A stretch of DNA of 64,000 bases from NCBI RefSeq assembly GCF_050947875.1, contig NC_134568.1:201305043-201369042 (forward strand), written 5' to 3'. Below are positions 60,301-62,763 of the stretch, in pieces (position 1 is the first letter of the stretch; every line of letters begins with the position of its first letter). The DNA is from Dermacentor variabilis. Taxonomy: Eukaryota > Arthropoda > Arachnida > Ixodida > Ixodidae. The notes beneath the pieces are model-generated. The model was not told the DNA's origin. It saw only the letters and a program-made list of their open reading frames with translations, and did not search any database. The translations under genes and the position numbers were made by a program.

Positions 60301-62763
60301 GCTGCAGAAATCACACCCTGAATTTAAACCAACTCCCACCCACATCACTATTCTTAACCAATAAATACCATACCTTGTGATGGCTGTTCGAGCTACAAGA
60401 TACAAATTTTTACAAAGTAGATAGATGCTTTAAGTGTATGTTTGGCAGAAGCACTTTCCTGACCTGTTACCAACAAGCGATACTATGAGGATATTCACAT
60501 GGGGAGGGAATAAACAGAAAAGCAAGTAGCATAGTAGCAAAGTAGCAAGTAGCAAAGTGGCATAGTAGTGCCAGTAATGCTTTTCGCAAATTTAATCACT
60601 GCCAGCTTTCTACAAACTACCAAACATGTGCTATACTTGAAATCAGTACACGGTAACCTGAAATTCTTTCAAGTTTCCCAGTGGATCGTTAGCAGTCGAA
60701 TCTCACATTACATTTCGCAGCATAATCGAAGGTCAACATAGATGCCAGCACCGCGGAGTGTTGGCAGTTGGATACAAGTGCTCACCATGAGCCAGCATGC
60801 ACCCCTGTCAAAAGCAAACGTAATCAATCATTTCGACAGCTGCCCCATTTAAGCAGCAGCAGTTACATCCACTGTAGTCAAATGCCACATGCCGACCTAG
60901 GGTGCAGTCTTGAACCAAGTTGCCAACACCCTGGCACTGGCTGTTACGCAAGCTATGCACACCCATGCTAAGTCTGGCAGCAGCAGTAGAGCCCCCAAGC
61001 ACAGGTTGTCTAGAGTGAGGAATCTGTGTGTGTGTTTGTACCACCTAGTGATGGTCACTGGGTCACCACAATTTCTTCTCAGTAAGCGGTGCTGTATTTG
61101 CAACTTTCATTGCCTATATGAGGTGTTGTAGCAGTCCAGACGTCGTCATGAAATTGCCAAAATGTGTGCATTTGGAGAAGAGCCAAGTTCTCTGCGCTGC
61201 ACTTACCTCCAGATCATCCTTGTCACCTAGCCAGTAAAACAATGTCACAGCTGAGGAATATCTTATGTATTAATACACACATATTGCACTAAAATGCATA
61301 AAACTGTATATGATTCATGTGCAGCCTATGGCTTTGCTAGCAGCTACCACAACGTTATAAGTTTGTTACAAAACACAAAAAATGACACTTGCAGCCCAGT
61401 AAAGTGTGAAAAAGACCTGGAGGTATGCCTCGTTTCCCTTATGCTTGCACTGTACCCCACTGCACTTAAAGGTGGCAACGCTGATGCTGGCGGAGCGCTG
61501 TCAAACTGTTAATTCCGCCACACTGTACAGGCATGGACAAAATAATATGGGATCTGCGAGCGTGTGTCAAATTGCATTCTTGCACCCTTTAACGAAGCAA
61601 GCGCCCTCTGTCAATGTATGCATTGTGCATGGGCGCCCTTTTTTGCTCATGTGCCTGCGGCTACGGGCACTTGCCAGCATGCTGTTGGAATCGCGATAAT
61701 TGCAGAAGATTATACAAGGAGAGCGGTGTTTCATTCAGGTGTTGTGAAGTGTGACAATACACTGCACACCCCCACCAGCAAAAGAACAGCGCTCTCCTAG
61801 TGTAATCCGCTGTAATTATCACGATTTTGACAGCACATTGGGAACAAATGGGCTTAGGGGCACGCACACGAGCATAAGCATGCCAAATGCCATATCTCAA
61901 CCGTAGGTGCTTGCTACATTAAAGGGTGCAAGAAGGCAGTTTGACACGTGCTTGCAGATCCCGTATTATTTTGTCCCTGCCTGTACCTACTGGATATGAG
62001 GTGATGATCCAAAGGATGAAGTATGGTTTGCACTCATATGAGCAAAAAAAAAAAAAAAGAAAGGTCGATAATGGTGAAATTGAATGTTGCACTTAGTGAC
62101 TACATCAACAGAGTGACTGCAAGCATTTGGGTGTTCATGGAGTGCTTTTGTCGTTTCCTTGACAACAAAACAGCAGCAGATGACTCAACAAGAACTTGAA
62201 CTGAAGACAAAAATAATCATTATTCTCTTCACGAAAAGGACAACTGTCATCCACCTGAATGTGGCACAAAGCTACAAACTCATCTCAAACTGAATAGCAA
62301 ATCAATTTCATAGAATTAATTCGCCATTCCTTTCTTCCATTACCCTTTCCTCGATTTTACATCTGCCAACGCGATTAATACTGAGCAAGGACAACATGAA
62401 GATTGGGGATACGAACAGGGTGTCTAGCCCTCGGGAACAGTAGGACGGGGCACTTTCCGGACACTTCACGGCGAATAATATGGCAAGGACGATTCTGAAG
62501 AATGACTTCACGATATACCCTTTTCTACGAGGTCCACTGCATGCGATAGGCGCGTTCTGTTATTCCCGTCCCACTCGTTCTTTAGCAGGCTTTTTTTTAG
62601 TATACACGCAGATATGTTTCCTTGAAATATCCCACAGTTCTGGCAAATTCTCGCGCTTTACAACAGGCGACTTGCTCCCGCGTATTTCCGTGCCTGAAGA
62701 TGCAGTGGCCGCCCGTTTCGCTGAGGCCGACAGGTTCAAGAAAAAACTGTGCAGCGCTGCCAT
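6019..62763 (-). CDS. PDPR: PDPR-like mitochondrial FAD oxidoreductase gene, split over 11 exons, 3' part outside window
   Basis: The conceptual product is the N-terminal half of a flavoprotein of the dimethylglycine/sarcosine dehydrogenase family, nearest to PDPR, the regulatory subunit that modulates pyruvate dehydrogenase phosphatase in the mitochondrial matrix. Ten exons (58019-58260, 56373-56503, 50994-51075, 42965-43046, 41101-41182, 38667-38791, 24732-24846, 17819-17968, 16459-16583, 6019-6211) all have AG/GT borders and consistent phases, totalling 1327 nt. A probable first exon is 62662-62763. The product shows a Rossmann GGGVVG motif, a Cys-Pro-Glu-Ser-Phe-Thr-Pro-Asp block and a closing Asp-Ile-Arg-Arg-Phe block. 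PDPR proteins are about 880 residues, so roughly 400 C-terminal residues (aminomethyltransferase-like domain) lie to the left. Introns run from 1.2 to 13.8 kb and are full of transposons. A DMGDH or SARDH paralogue is the main alternative; I favour PDPR from the glycine-rich and Glu-Asp-Trp-Asp regions. Confidence 0.85.
6414..6560. mobile_element. piggyBac-type MITE, left-end fragment
   Basis: The sequence begins TTAAAGGGACACTAAAGG, the same terminal motif as the complete element 150 bp to the right, but no matching right end follows. It is read as a truncated copy of a related subfamily. Confidence 0.5.
6567..7071. mobile_element. piggyBac-type MITE, complete, TTAA target duplication
   Basis: The element is flanked by TTAA at 6563-6566 and 7072-7075. 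Its ends are inverted repeats: AGGGACACTAAAGCG on the left and the complement of the AGTGTCCCT end on the right, extended by matching A-rich stretches. At 505 bp it has no transposase. TTAA duplication plus this end is the piggyBac signature. Related end motifs recur at 6414, 13460 and 14204, so the family is repeated locally. Confidence 0.8.
7076..8150. other. intron sequence, no gene seen
   Basis: No coding region is supported. A minus-strand open frame at 7291-7533 is Leu/Phe/Cys-rich with no motif. Part of 7900-8150 has a higher GC content and may be unidentified repeat. Confidence 0.35.
8155..10060 (-). mobile_element. I-clade LINE lacking ORF2 (internal deletion)
   Basis: Reading the minus strand, this starts with a GC-rich 5' region (about 10060-9300), continues into ORF1 with a zinc knuckle, and then runs directly into a non-coding 3' region. 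It ends in a short CAT/ATC repeat near 8155-8165, which is typical of I-type LINE 3' ends. No endonuclease or reverse transcriptase is present. The structure implies an internally deleted, non-autonomous copy rather than an ordinary 5' truncation, because the 5' end is kept. The clade is judged from the ORF1 type and 3' tail. Confidence 0.65.
8287..9230 (-). pseudogene. I-clade LINE ORF1 (Gag-like, zinc knuckle), frameshifted
   Basis: The minus-strand frame 8742-9149 contains Leu-Thr-Glu-Ala-Glu-Leu-Leu-Glu, a Val-Lys-Arg-Ile segment, Arg-Pro-Tyr-Val-Pro-Asn-Pro and then Cys-Phe-Lys-Cys-Gln-Arg-Phe-Gly-His, the start of a CCHC knuckle. In related LINE ORF1 proteins this precedes an Arg-Cys-rich run. 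Here the later Cys positions are degraded. A second frame, 8287-8649, carries the Ala-Asn-Ser-Phe-Ala-Glu-Val-Val C-terminal segment. ORF1 is an RNA-binding protein that packages the LINE transcript. Confidence 0.72.
10150..10583. mobile_element. probable DNA-transposon fragment with pogo-like right end
   Basis: This is a GC-rich block ending GACGTTGATAACGC-type sequence (complement) and finally the complement of CAGTCAAGGAGCTATTTTCC, followed by TA. The end resembles pogo/Tigger termini. No matching left end was found, so it is either truncated or something else. Confidence 0.35.
10586..13200 (-). mobile_element. RTE-type LINE, copy 1, 5'-truncated
   Basis: A minus-strand non-LTR retrotransposon. 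The endonuclease part at 12633-13013 has Met-Gly-Asp-Phe-Asn-Ala (the Asp-Phe-Asn metal site) and Ser-Asp-His-Arg-Leu-Val. Reverse-transcriptase blocks follow: Lys-Lys-Gly-Asp-Val-Lys (11712-11987), Arg-Gln-Gly-Asp-Thr-Ile-Ser-Pro (about 11480) and Phe-Ala-Asp-Asp-Val-Val-Leu-Phe (about 11360). Stops and frameshifts interrupt them. The 3' end is an 11-unit GAT repeat (10586-10619 on the plus strand as ATC). Copies 2 and 3 in this window belong to the same family. Confidence 0.85.
13210..13476. mobile_element. piggyBac-type MITE, right-end fragment
   Basis: The block ends CTTTAGTGTCCCTTTAG at 13460-13476, the right terminus of the same broad MITE group as 6567-7071. The interior differs from that copy and no left end is present. 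It abuts the truncated 5' end of the RTE LINE. Confidence 0.45.
13662..14058. mobile_element. palindromic MITE, about 400 bp
   Basis: The two ends are inverted copies: AGTGTTCCATAAATAGAAGT and CCAGGTATACAC on the left, and their complements near 14020-14058, with scattered mismatches over about 45 bp. No coding sequence. I could not fix the target duplication, so the family is unassigned. Confidence 0.65.
14887..14904. repeat. 18-bp perfect palindrome
   Basis: ATATGTTGTACAACATAT is fully self-complementary with no spacer. It lies between a CTAGTTGG leader (14865-14872) and the hairpin at 14916-14978 and may belong to the same element. Confidence 0.7.
14916..14978. repeat. hairpin element H1
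   Basis: The left arm begins CAATGGGAGAGAAGAA and the right arm is its complement with small gaps; the apex is near ACATGCTGG. A CTAGTTGG leader lies 44 nt to the left. It is one of five hairpins with related leaders but unrelated stems. Confidence 0.55.
16459..16583 (-). CDS. PDPR: PDPR-like exon 10
   Basis: Acceptor TCTATGAAAG, donor GTGAGC, phase 1 to 0, 125 nt. It encodes [11 protein letters not shown] and Ile-Gly-Glu-Ala-Pro-Glu, the highly conserved Pro-Glu-(Ser/Thr)-Phe-Thr-Pro-Asp block that closes the flavin pocket. Confidence 0.9.
16779..17122. mobile_element. MITE with TA target duplication, ends CC(A/G)TA(T/C)ATACTTG
   Basis: The element is flanked by TA at 16777-16778 and 17123-17124. 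Left terminus CCATATATACTTGAGTAAGG; the right terminus, complemented, is CCGTACATACTTGTGTAAGG. It is 344 bp and has no coding sequence. TA duplication suggests mobilisation by a Tc1/mariner- or pogo-type transposase. Confidence 0.72.
17819..17968 (-). CDS. PDPR: PDPR-like exon 9
   Basis: Acceptor TTTATGCAG, donor GTAAGC, phase 1 to 1, 150 nt. It encodes Phe-Tyr-Leu-Arg, Ala-Gly-Gly-Phe-Glu-Pro and Pro-Glu-Asp-Trp-Asp-Gln-Phe. The Gly-Gly-Phe-Glu and Glu-Asp-Trp-Asp blocks resemble PDPR more than DMGDH. Confidence 0.88.
18569..18693. repeat. hairpin element H2, 56-bp arms
   Basis: The arms 18569-18624 and 18638-18693 are reverse complements over 56 bp with five mismatches, separated by a 13-nt loop. 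This is the strongest short foldback in the window. The complement of a GGGTGAGTTGGTG leader lies at 18706-18718. The apex contains GAGCGC, also found at the apex of H3. Confidence 0.85.
18941..19056 (-). mobile_element. tRNA-derived SINE, minus orientation
   Basis: Read on the minus strand there is a degraded tRNA-like head containing a GGTTTGGCTCCCACCTG box-B-like segment, then GGCAAGTTGTCTTTTCATTCACTTTCATTT as a shared body (given here as parts of one 30-nt region, 18955-18984). The oppositely oriented copy 180 bp to the right has the same head and body. Confidence 0.5.
19236..19356 (+). mobile_element. tRNA-derived SINE, plus orientation
   Basis: The head carries a box A-like GTAGCTCAATGATAGAGC and a weak box B-like GGTTTTGGCTC, followed by a T-rich body ending in TTTCCATTTTCCTTATT. 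It is the same family as 18941-19056 in the opposite orientation. Pol III promoter elements are inferred from the tRNA resemblance. Confidence 0.58.
20136..21328. mobile_element. pogo/Tigger-type element, non-autonomous, TA duplication
   Basis: This 1193-bp element is flanked by TA (20134-20135 and 21329-21330). Left end CAGTCAAGCCTCGATATAAC; the right end, complemented, contains TCGAACCTTGATATAATGAA. Removing the element and one TA restores the LINE reading frame exactly. No transposase is visible. It contains a 19-G run (20575-20593) and an 11-C/9-T run (20919-20938). Confidence 0.85.
21652..21801 (+). repeat. 5' LTR of Ty3-type element
   Basis: This 150-bp LTR starts TGTTACGG and ends CCGTAACA, an 8-bp perfect terminal inverted repeat. 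TGTAAATATAG and TTTTTATATA lie in its second half. It is directly followed by TATTGGTGAGAGG, the expected primer-binding region. No 3' LTR was found. Confidence 0.82.
21875..23107 (+). CDS. Ty3-type Gag, 410 codons, intact frame
   Basis: This is an intact open frame in the element that begins at 21652. The N-terminal 40 residues are Ser/Thr/Pro/Val-rich; residues about 40-190 form the retrotransposon-gag capsid region ([21 protein letters not shown]). A nucleocapsid knuckle near residue 310 reads [14 protein letters not shown]: the second Cys is Tyr, so zinc binding should be lost. The tail is Ser/Arg/His-rich and ends Leu-Ser-Glu-Asn. Gag assembles the virus-like particle. The ORF is transposon-derived, not a host gene. 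Confidence 0.88.
   Translation: MNDGEHAGSTSLPPPTSSSPATSLSPSVVVVQPNDPETFCGTDGTDVEEWVAMYKRATGINRWDPTLMLANLLFYLRGTAKAWYENHEEELTNWDQCKEKLTELFGKPASRKIAAKQELASCAQSPTEYYVSYIQDVLALCRKADHNMTETEKVGHVLKGIADDAFNLLMCKSCSTVDAIIKECRQFEQAKSRRVLQPFARHPNTAATACEDQPAQQHASPSEDVVRIVRRELDAMATAAFCSRSPDATTFSVPLVQAIVRQKLEHIGLQSVCTLDNPRANEHPSTIFAPPRRYSPHYRNPTEWRTADDQPICFTYRRMGHVARYCRNSWPSTPHTATNLSRFDGNARNVSLTAESNSAANSARNTWYSRSPSPHKHHSRSPQTCCPSSRSSQSRRLSSPVALGHTLSEN
23136..24095 (+). pseudogene. Ty3-type pol, protease plus start of RT, truncated
   Basis: In the +1 frame relative to gag, an aspartic protease is clear: Ala-Phe-Val-Asp-Thr-Gly-Ala (active-site Asp-Thr-Gly, about 23222) and Val-Ile-Leu-Gly-Leu-Asp-Phe-Leu (about 23435, the flap-side strand). 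A frameshift near 23740 moves the reading into the next frame (23753-23989), and another follows near 23990. The sequence breaks off just after the Pro-Tyr-Arg-Val segment that normally starts reverse transcriptase (about 24050). RT, RNase H and integrase are absent, so the element is dead. Confidence 0.82.
24201..24731. other. intron sequence, nothing recognised
   Basis: AT-rich, no coding potential, directly downstream (minus strand sense) of PDPR-like exon 8. Confidence 0.4.
24732..24846 (-). CDS. PDPR: PDPR-like exon 8
   Basis: Acceptor TTTGCAACAG, donor GTAAGT, phase 0 to 1, 115 nt. It encodes Phe-Gly-Arg-Gln-Leu-Gly-Lys and [11 protein letters not shown], matching the substrate-domain segment Val-Pro-Leu-x-x-x-x-His. 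It follows the gene's longest visible intron (13.8 kb). Confidence 0.87.
25060..25245 (-). mobile_element. tRNA-derived SINE with well-preserved head
   Basis: On the minus strand a 73-nt tRNA-like head (25160-25232) is followed by a non-tRNA body running to about 25060. Box A (TAGCTCAGATGG) and box B (GGGTTCGATTCC) are intact. It probably was copied by an RNA polymerase III transcript and a LINE enzyme. Confidence 0.7.
25160..25232 (-). ncRNA. tRNA-like SINE head (pseudo-tRNA, GAA at anticodon position)
   Basis: It folds with a 6-bp acceptor plus a G-A mismatch, a 4-bp D stem (GCTC/GAGC), a 5-bp anticodon stem with two G-T pairs, and a perfect 5-bp T stem around TTCGATT. The loop reads CCGAAAA, which would give GAA (Phe), but position 33 is C instead of T and one extra base lies between the D and anticodon stems. 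It is better read as a SINE head than as a working tRNA-Phe. Confidence 0.65.
25246..27242. other. intron sequence, mostly unrecognised
   Basis: The part at 25290-25440 has short direct repeats of CCCACTTGTGAA and may be repeat-derived, as it adjoins the SINE. The rest is AT-rich with no supported gene. Confidence 0.35.
27599..28154. mobile_element. hAT-type MITE, 8-bp target duplication
   Basis: The element is 556 bp, with ends TAGGGGTGTGC and (complemented) CAAGGTTGTGC. It is flanked by AAGGAGAC (27591-27598) and GAGGAGAC (28155-28162), an 8-bp duplication with one change. Both features fit hAT transposons. The interior is rich in GAATA/TATTC-type sequence. Confidence 0.68.
28635..29200. 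mobile_element. long-inverted-repeat MITE, copy A
   Basis: This 566-bp foldback element is flanked by TA on both sides. The ends are CAGGGTCCTGAATATTTGG and (complemented) CAGGGTACTGAATATTTGG, and the arms remain similar for over 200 bp (shared CACTGTTCTTGCTCAAATTTTG blocks, 28693-28714 and complement at 29127-29148). A diverged copy of the same family is at 39228-39846. Confidence 0.78.
29218..29768 (+). repeat. solo LTR, 551 bp, ACGT target duplication
   Basis: It starts TGTGGGG and ends CCCCACA and is flanked by ACGT at 29214-29217 and 29769-29772. It is strikingly GC-rich against its surroundings. An AATAAA at about 29690 fits an LTR polyadenylation signal and sets the plus orientation. 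A lone LTR with perfect target duplication indicates LTR-LTR recombination. It inserted 17 bp from the end of MITE copy A. Confidence 0.82.
30310..30910 (+). repeat. 5' LTR, 601 bp
   Basis: It starts TGTTACATTTCAACATGGCC and ends CCACCTGGACCCACAACA. An AATAAA is at about 30820. It is followed by AACTGGTTGACAGTGG, the probable primer-binding region. Confidence 0.82.
31359..32200 (+). pseudogene. Ty3-type gag, broken
   Basis: The first frame (31359-31601) gives [14 protein letters not shown] and a strongly charged Glu/Lys/Arg coiled-coil stretch. After a stop, frame 31672-32040 gives [12 protein letters not shown] and Gly-Glu-Ala-Ser-Gln-Val-Val-Ala, the capsid-like core. A further frame continues to about 32186. 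A 127-bp tandem duplication follows (first copy from about 32164, second from about 32291). No zinc knuckle was seen. Confidence 0.72.
33720..34076 (+). pseudogene. Ty3-type RNase H C-terminus
   Basis: The frame 33849-34076 contains [16 protein letters not shown]-x-Trp-Leu, Arg-Trp-Ser-Leu and [11 protein letters not shown], the classical end of LTR-element RNase H with its Ser-Asp and Asn-Ala-Asp catalytic positions. The part just upstream (about 33720-33848) is frameshifted. The expected Leu-Ser-Arg after Asn-Ala-Asp reads Leu-Ser-Trp. Confidence 0.75.
34180..36165 (-). mobile_element. RTE-type LINE, copy 2, nested in the Ty3 element
   Basis: Minus-strand reverse transcriptase: [27 protein letters not shown] and Thr-Gln-Gly-Asp-Thr-Ile-Ser-Pro (35009-35470), then the C-terminal Tyr-Gly-Ala-Glu-Thr-Trp and Trp-Ser-Trp-Ala-Gly-His-Val-Met-Arg segment (34205-34699). 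The Phe-Ala-Asp-Asp box region near 34950 is damaged. The 3' tail is a short GAT-type repeat at about 34180-34195. The endonuclease is missing. Confidence 0.83.
36379..36774 (+). repeat. 3' LTR, 396 bp, with about 200-bp deletion
   Basis: It starts TGTTATGTCTCAACATGGCC and ends CCACCTGGAGCAGCAACA. It aligns with the 5' LTR at both ends but lacks roughly 200 bp from the middle. The purine-rich GGCGGCGGAGGTGT before it is the probable polypurine tract. Confidence 0.82.
36786..37187. mobile_element. palindromic MITE, about 400 bp
   Basis: The ends carry inverted copies of GAAATTGGAGGTGGTGATCA (left, about 36809-36828) and the complement of AAAATTGGAGGTGGGGATCA (right, about 37151-37170), with GCAGG/CCTGC at the outer limits. 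No coding sequence. Confidence 0.58.
37300..38217 (-). other. unassigned minus-strand reading frames with a Cys-rich motif
   Basis: The frame 37819-38217 (about 132 codons) shows a helical basic region, an acidic Glu run and then [11 protein letters not shown], a possible metal-binding knuckle. A second frame 37373-37925 continues in the same direction after a stop. I do not recognise the protein. The setting, an intron full of transposons, and the broken frames suggest a transposase or other mobile-element relic. A small nested gene is possible but there is no promoter or splice evidence. Confidence 0.3.
38667..38791 (-). CDS. PDPR: PDPR-like exon 7
   Basis: Acceptor TTTTGTTGCAG, donor GTAAGT, phase 1 to 0, 125 nt. 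It encodes a beta-rich stretch ending Tyr-Phe-Val-Asn-Ser-Ala-Gly-Tyr, the equivalent of the family's Val-Asn-Ala/Cys-Ala-Gly-Trp strand next to the flavin. Confidence 0.88.
38950..39075. repeat. hairpin element H3
   Basis: The arms begin ATTAATAAAA and share CTAAAAACAC and GGAAAAGAAACAC with their complements on the right; the loop carries ACGAGCGCTTGCG. Leader GGGCTAGTTGGT lies at 38931-38942, seven bases before the left arm. Confidence 0.75.
39228..39846. mobile_element. long-inverted-repeat MITE, copy B
   Basis: This 619-bp relative of 28635-29200 shares the CTTGCTCAAATTTTGCAGA arms at both ends and similar internal blocks. Arms are more diverged than in copy A. The centre contains an extra AACCATGAATG tandem repeat at about 39458-39497. 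The left outer TA is at 39226-39227. Confidence 0.72.
40157..40262. repeat. hairpin element H4, 38-bp arms
   Basis: The arms 40157-40194 and 40225-40262 are reverse complements with three mismatches and a 30-nt loop. The complement of GGGCTAGTTGGTG lies at 40268-40280, five bases beyond the right arm, so this copy is in the opposite orientation to H3. Confidence 0.82.
40651..40832. mobile_element. short MITE with CACTAAGTGGACTGTCCATTTC ends (positions 40672-40693)
   Basis: The inverted repeats cover CACTAAGTGGACTGTCC and ATTTCA at 40672-40695 and the complement at 40791-40814, with a weaker outward extension to the GGG/CCC limits. About 180 bp, no coding sequence. Confidence 0.6.
40821..41040. 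repeat. tandem duplication, 120-bp period
   Basis: The copies 40821-40920 and 40941-41040 align without net gaps at a fixed 120-bp offset, sharing GAGTCACCTGCTAAGCAGGA and GTGGGTCAAAAGC. It lies immediately downstream (gene sense) of PDPR-like exon 6. GCTAAGC-type symmetry within the repeat could form a small stem. Confidence 0.85.
41101..41182 (-). CDS. PDPR: PDPR-like exon 6
   Basis: Acceptor CTTTCCCAG, donor GTGTGG, phase 0 to 1, 82 nt. It encodes [13 protein letters not shown], the conserved Gly-x-x-x-x-Pro-x-Asp-Gly segment, and a following helix. A 120-bp tandem duplication lies just downstream. Confidence 0.87.
41671..42002. mobile_element. palindromic element with TTCCTTACTAAGGTAAGGAA cores
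   Basis: The left arm (about 41671-41766) and right arm (about 41901-42002) are inverted copies with moderate divergence. Each arm also contains the near-self-complementary TTCCTTACTAAGGTAAGGAA. Related TTCCTTAC/GTAAGG motifs occur on both sides. Confidence 0.55.
42003..42964. other. intron sequence, no gene seen
   Basis: AT-rich and without supported coding or repeat structure. Confidence 0.4.
42965..43046 (-). CDS. PDPR: PDPR-like exon 5
   Basis: Acceptor GTTTTAG, donor GTAAGC, phase 2 to 0, 82 nt. It encodes [14 protein letters not shown] and ends Glu-Leu-Leu-Glu. The Leu-Ser-Pro-x-Glu motif is conserved in the family. A few residues expected before the next conserved block are missing. 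An alternative in-frame donor 12 nt further on (GTGTTC) would supply them but looks weaker. Confidence 0.83.
43210..44457 (-). mobile_element. mariner transposon, 1248 bp, TA duplication
   Basis: Flanked by TA at 43208-43209 and 44458-44459. Terminal repeats are CAAGGTGTGTTCAAAAAG and (complemented) CAACATATATTCAAAAAG, with similarity continuing through GAAAC and AACTTTTG. Length is normal for mariner. The transposase is on the minus strand and broken. Confidence 0.88.
43329..44256 (-). pseudogene. mariner transposase, frameshifted
   Basis: The N-terminal helix-turn-helix region is in frame 44044-44256 ([16 protein letters not shown]). The catalytic region in 43722-44018 carries Ile-Thr-Thr-Gly-Asp-Glu (first Asp). 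His-His-Asp-Asn-Ala-Pro-Ala-His (second Asp) can be read near 43565 in another frame. Pro-Ala-Asp-Phe-Phe-Leu-Phe-Pro (third Asp) is in 43329-43514. The D,D34D triad residues therefore survive although the frame does not. No function is expected. Confidence 0.85.
44460..46028. other. intron sequence, no gene seen
   Basis: Nothing supported. The part at about 45290-45480 has AACC/GGTT-rich stretches that may be an unrecognised repeat. Confidence 0.35.
46029..46299. mobile_element. palindromic MITE, 271 bp, TA duplication
   Basis: Flanked by TA at 46027-46028 and 46300-46301. Ends are CACCCTTAAAA and (complemented) CACTCTTAAAA, and the arms share GCA(C/T)CCTTTG(G/A)GGCTTATCTTGT and ACAACAATA. 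It can fold along most of its length. A Tc1/mariner-type source is inferred from the TA. Confidence 0.78.
46302..47690. other. intron sequence, no gene seen
   Basis: Nothing supported beyond AT-rich sequence. Confidence 0.4.
47691..47920 (-). mobile_element. tRNA-derived SINE (Ruka-like), copy 1
   Basis: On the minus strand the head reads GCCGCGGTAGCTTAGTGGCT with box A, then box B-like GGGTTCGATTG, and the body ends at the complement of ATTCTGGGATTTTATGTGCC. The body matches the copy 1.7 kb to the right. The resemblance to the tick SINE Ruka is from memory. Confidence 0.7.
47921..49408. other. intron sequence, no gene seen
   Basis: No gene supported. The open frame at 48529-48807 has no recognised motif. 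Confidence 0.35.
49409..49636 (-). mobile_element. tRNA-derived SINE (Ruka-like), copy 2
   Basis: Same family and orientation as 47691-47920: the tail end carries TTTTACGTGCCAAAACCATG and the head end GCCATAGCCACTCAGCTACC (plus-strand view). Box B is degraded here. Confidence 0.7.
49835..50352 (+). mobile_element. RTE-type LINE, copy 3, 3' end only
   Basis: The frame 49926-50183 contains [12 protein letters not shown] and Lys-Trp-Ser-Trp-Ala-Gly-His-Val-Met, the C-terminal reverse-transcriptase segment of the family also found at 34205-34699, here in the opposite strand. It ends in a short GATGATG tail at 50341-50352. Confidence 0.78.
50353..50993. other. intron sequence, no gene seen
   Basis: Nothing supported. 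Confidence 0.4.
50994..51075 (-). CDS. PDPR: PDPR-like exon 4
   Basis: Acceptor GTCTTCAG, donor GTAAGT, phase 1 to 2, 82 nt. It encodes the Gly-Trp-Asn-Gln-Cys-Gly-Ser-Leu segment and a Thr-Lys-Asp-Arg-Leu helix, matching the family's Thr-Gly-x-x-x-x-Gly-Ser stretch after the flavin loop. Confidence 0.87.
51279..51370. repeat. (AAC)n-(AAT)-(AGT)n microsatellite
   Basis: About 25 uninterrupted AGT units at 51296-51370, preceded by ACA/AAT units. It lies 200 bp from PDPR-like exon 4, in the upstream intron. Confidence 0.95.
51371..53406. other. AT-rich intron sequence, no gene seen
   Basis: No coding, RNA or clear repeat feature could be supported in this 2-kb stretch. Confidence 0.4.
53407..53580 (+). 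repeat. LTR fragment with adjoining primer-binding region
   Basis: Plus-oriented LTR-like sequence: it starts near TTGACACGTGCATATTGCG, has TGTAAATATACTCTGTAAAT and ends CGCGTAACG, followed by TTTTGGTGGAGGGTGCG (53578-53594). That junction matches the LTR/primer-binding layout at 21790-21815. The sequence right after it is gag in the opposite orientation. Confidence 0.55.
53590..54180 (-). pseudogene. Ty3-type gag relic, minus strand
   Basis: Frame 53519-53854 carries [20 protein letters not shown] and Val-Leu-Lys-Gly-Ile-Glu-Asp-Ala-Phe, the same capsid region as 402-1013. Frames further right (to about 54180) carry the N-terminal part with stops. It breaks off at about 53595 against an LTR in the opposite orientation. 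Confidence 0.75.
54190..56372. other. intron sequence, no gene seen; possible transposon remnant
   Basis: TTGACTCCGATTAATAGGAC at about 55069 resembles a pogo-type end, but no partner end was found. Open frames at 55412-55998 have no recognised motif. Confidence 0.3.
56373..56503 (-). CDS. PDPR: PDPR-like exon 3: flavin-attachment region
   Basis: Acceptor TTGTTCTAG, donor GTATAT, phase 2 to 1, 131 nt. It encodes [12 protein letters not shown] and then the helix up to Tyr-Lys-Asp-Phe-Glu. In dimethylglycine and sarcosine dehydrogenases this loop reads Ser-Thr-Trp-His and the His carries covalent FAD. Here the His is present, about residue 123 in provisional numbering. Confidence 0.88.
57308..57389. 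repeat. (ATC)n-(AGT)n microsatellite
   Basis: Four ATC units followed by about 23 AGT units. It makes a spurious poly-Ser frame at 57285-57587. It is in the intron between PDPR-like exons 2 and 3. Confidence 0.95.
58019..58260 (-). CDS. PDPR: PDPR-like exon 2: FAD dinucleotide-binding motif
   Basis: The exon runs from a TTGTGCAG acceptor to a GTAAGC donor, phase 0 to 2. It encodes 80 residues: a basic, Leu-rich leader followed by [16 protein letters not shown], the beta-alpha-beta fold that binds the ADP part of FAD, and an acidic strand end (Val-Leu-Glu-Lys-Gly). This is the strongest family signature in the gene. An open frame extends upstream of the acceptor but has only a TTG there, not an ATG. 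Confidence 0.9.
58261..59631. other. intron sequence, no gene seen
   Basis: AT-rich intron upstream of PDPR-like exon 2; nothing supported. Confidence 0.4.
59632..59739. repeat. hairpin element H5
   Basis: Arms start TGAAACATATGGGTAAC and contain CGACCACAAGGGAGACA, with complements on the right; the left arm has about 14 extra bases. The apex is ACAAGCGCTTGTG. A GGGCGATTGGT leader lies at 59615-59625, six bases before the arm. Confidence 0.75.
59740..61527. other. intron sequence, no gene seen
   Basis: Nothing supported. Confidence 0.4.
61528..61983. mobile_element. fully palindromic MITE, 456 bp, TA duplication
   Basis: Flanked by TA (61526-61527 and 61984-61985). Ends are CAGGCATGGACAAAATAATA and (complemented) CAGGCAGGGACAAAATAATA. 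Pairing continues inward through GGGATCTGC, TTCTTGCACCCTTTAA and GGAGAGCG, so the element is almost one long hairpin. It lies in the probable first PDPR-like intron. Confidence 0.85.
62662..62763 (-). CDS. PDPR: PDPR-like gene, candidate first coding exon
   Basis: This is proposed as codons 1-34. The ATG at 62763-62761 has a favourable context (AACA before, G after). The peptide begins Met-Ala-Ala-Leu-His-Ser-Phe-Phe, is rich in Ser, Ala, Lys and Arg and poor in acids, like a mitochondrial presequence. It ends at a possible donor, GTAAAG, with phase 0, which is the phase needed by the next exon. An upstream exon is required because the 58260 exon contains no in-frame ATG before its FAD-binding motif. 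The base before the donor is T, so the site is not strong. The open frame runs on to 62560, and this could instead belong to a separate short transcript. Confidence 0.4.
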
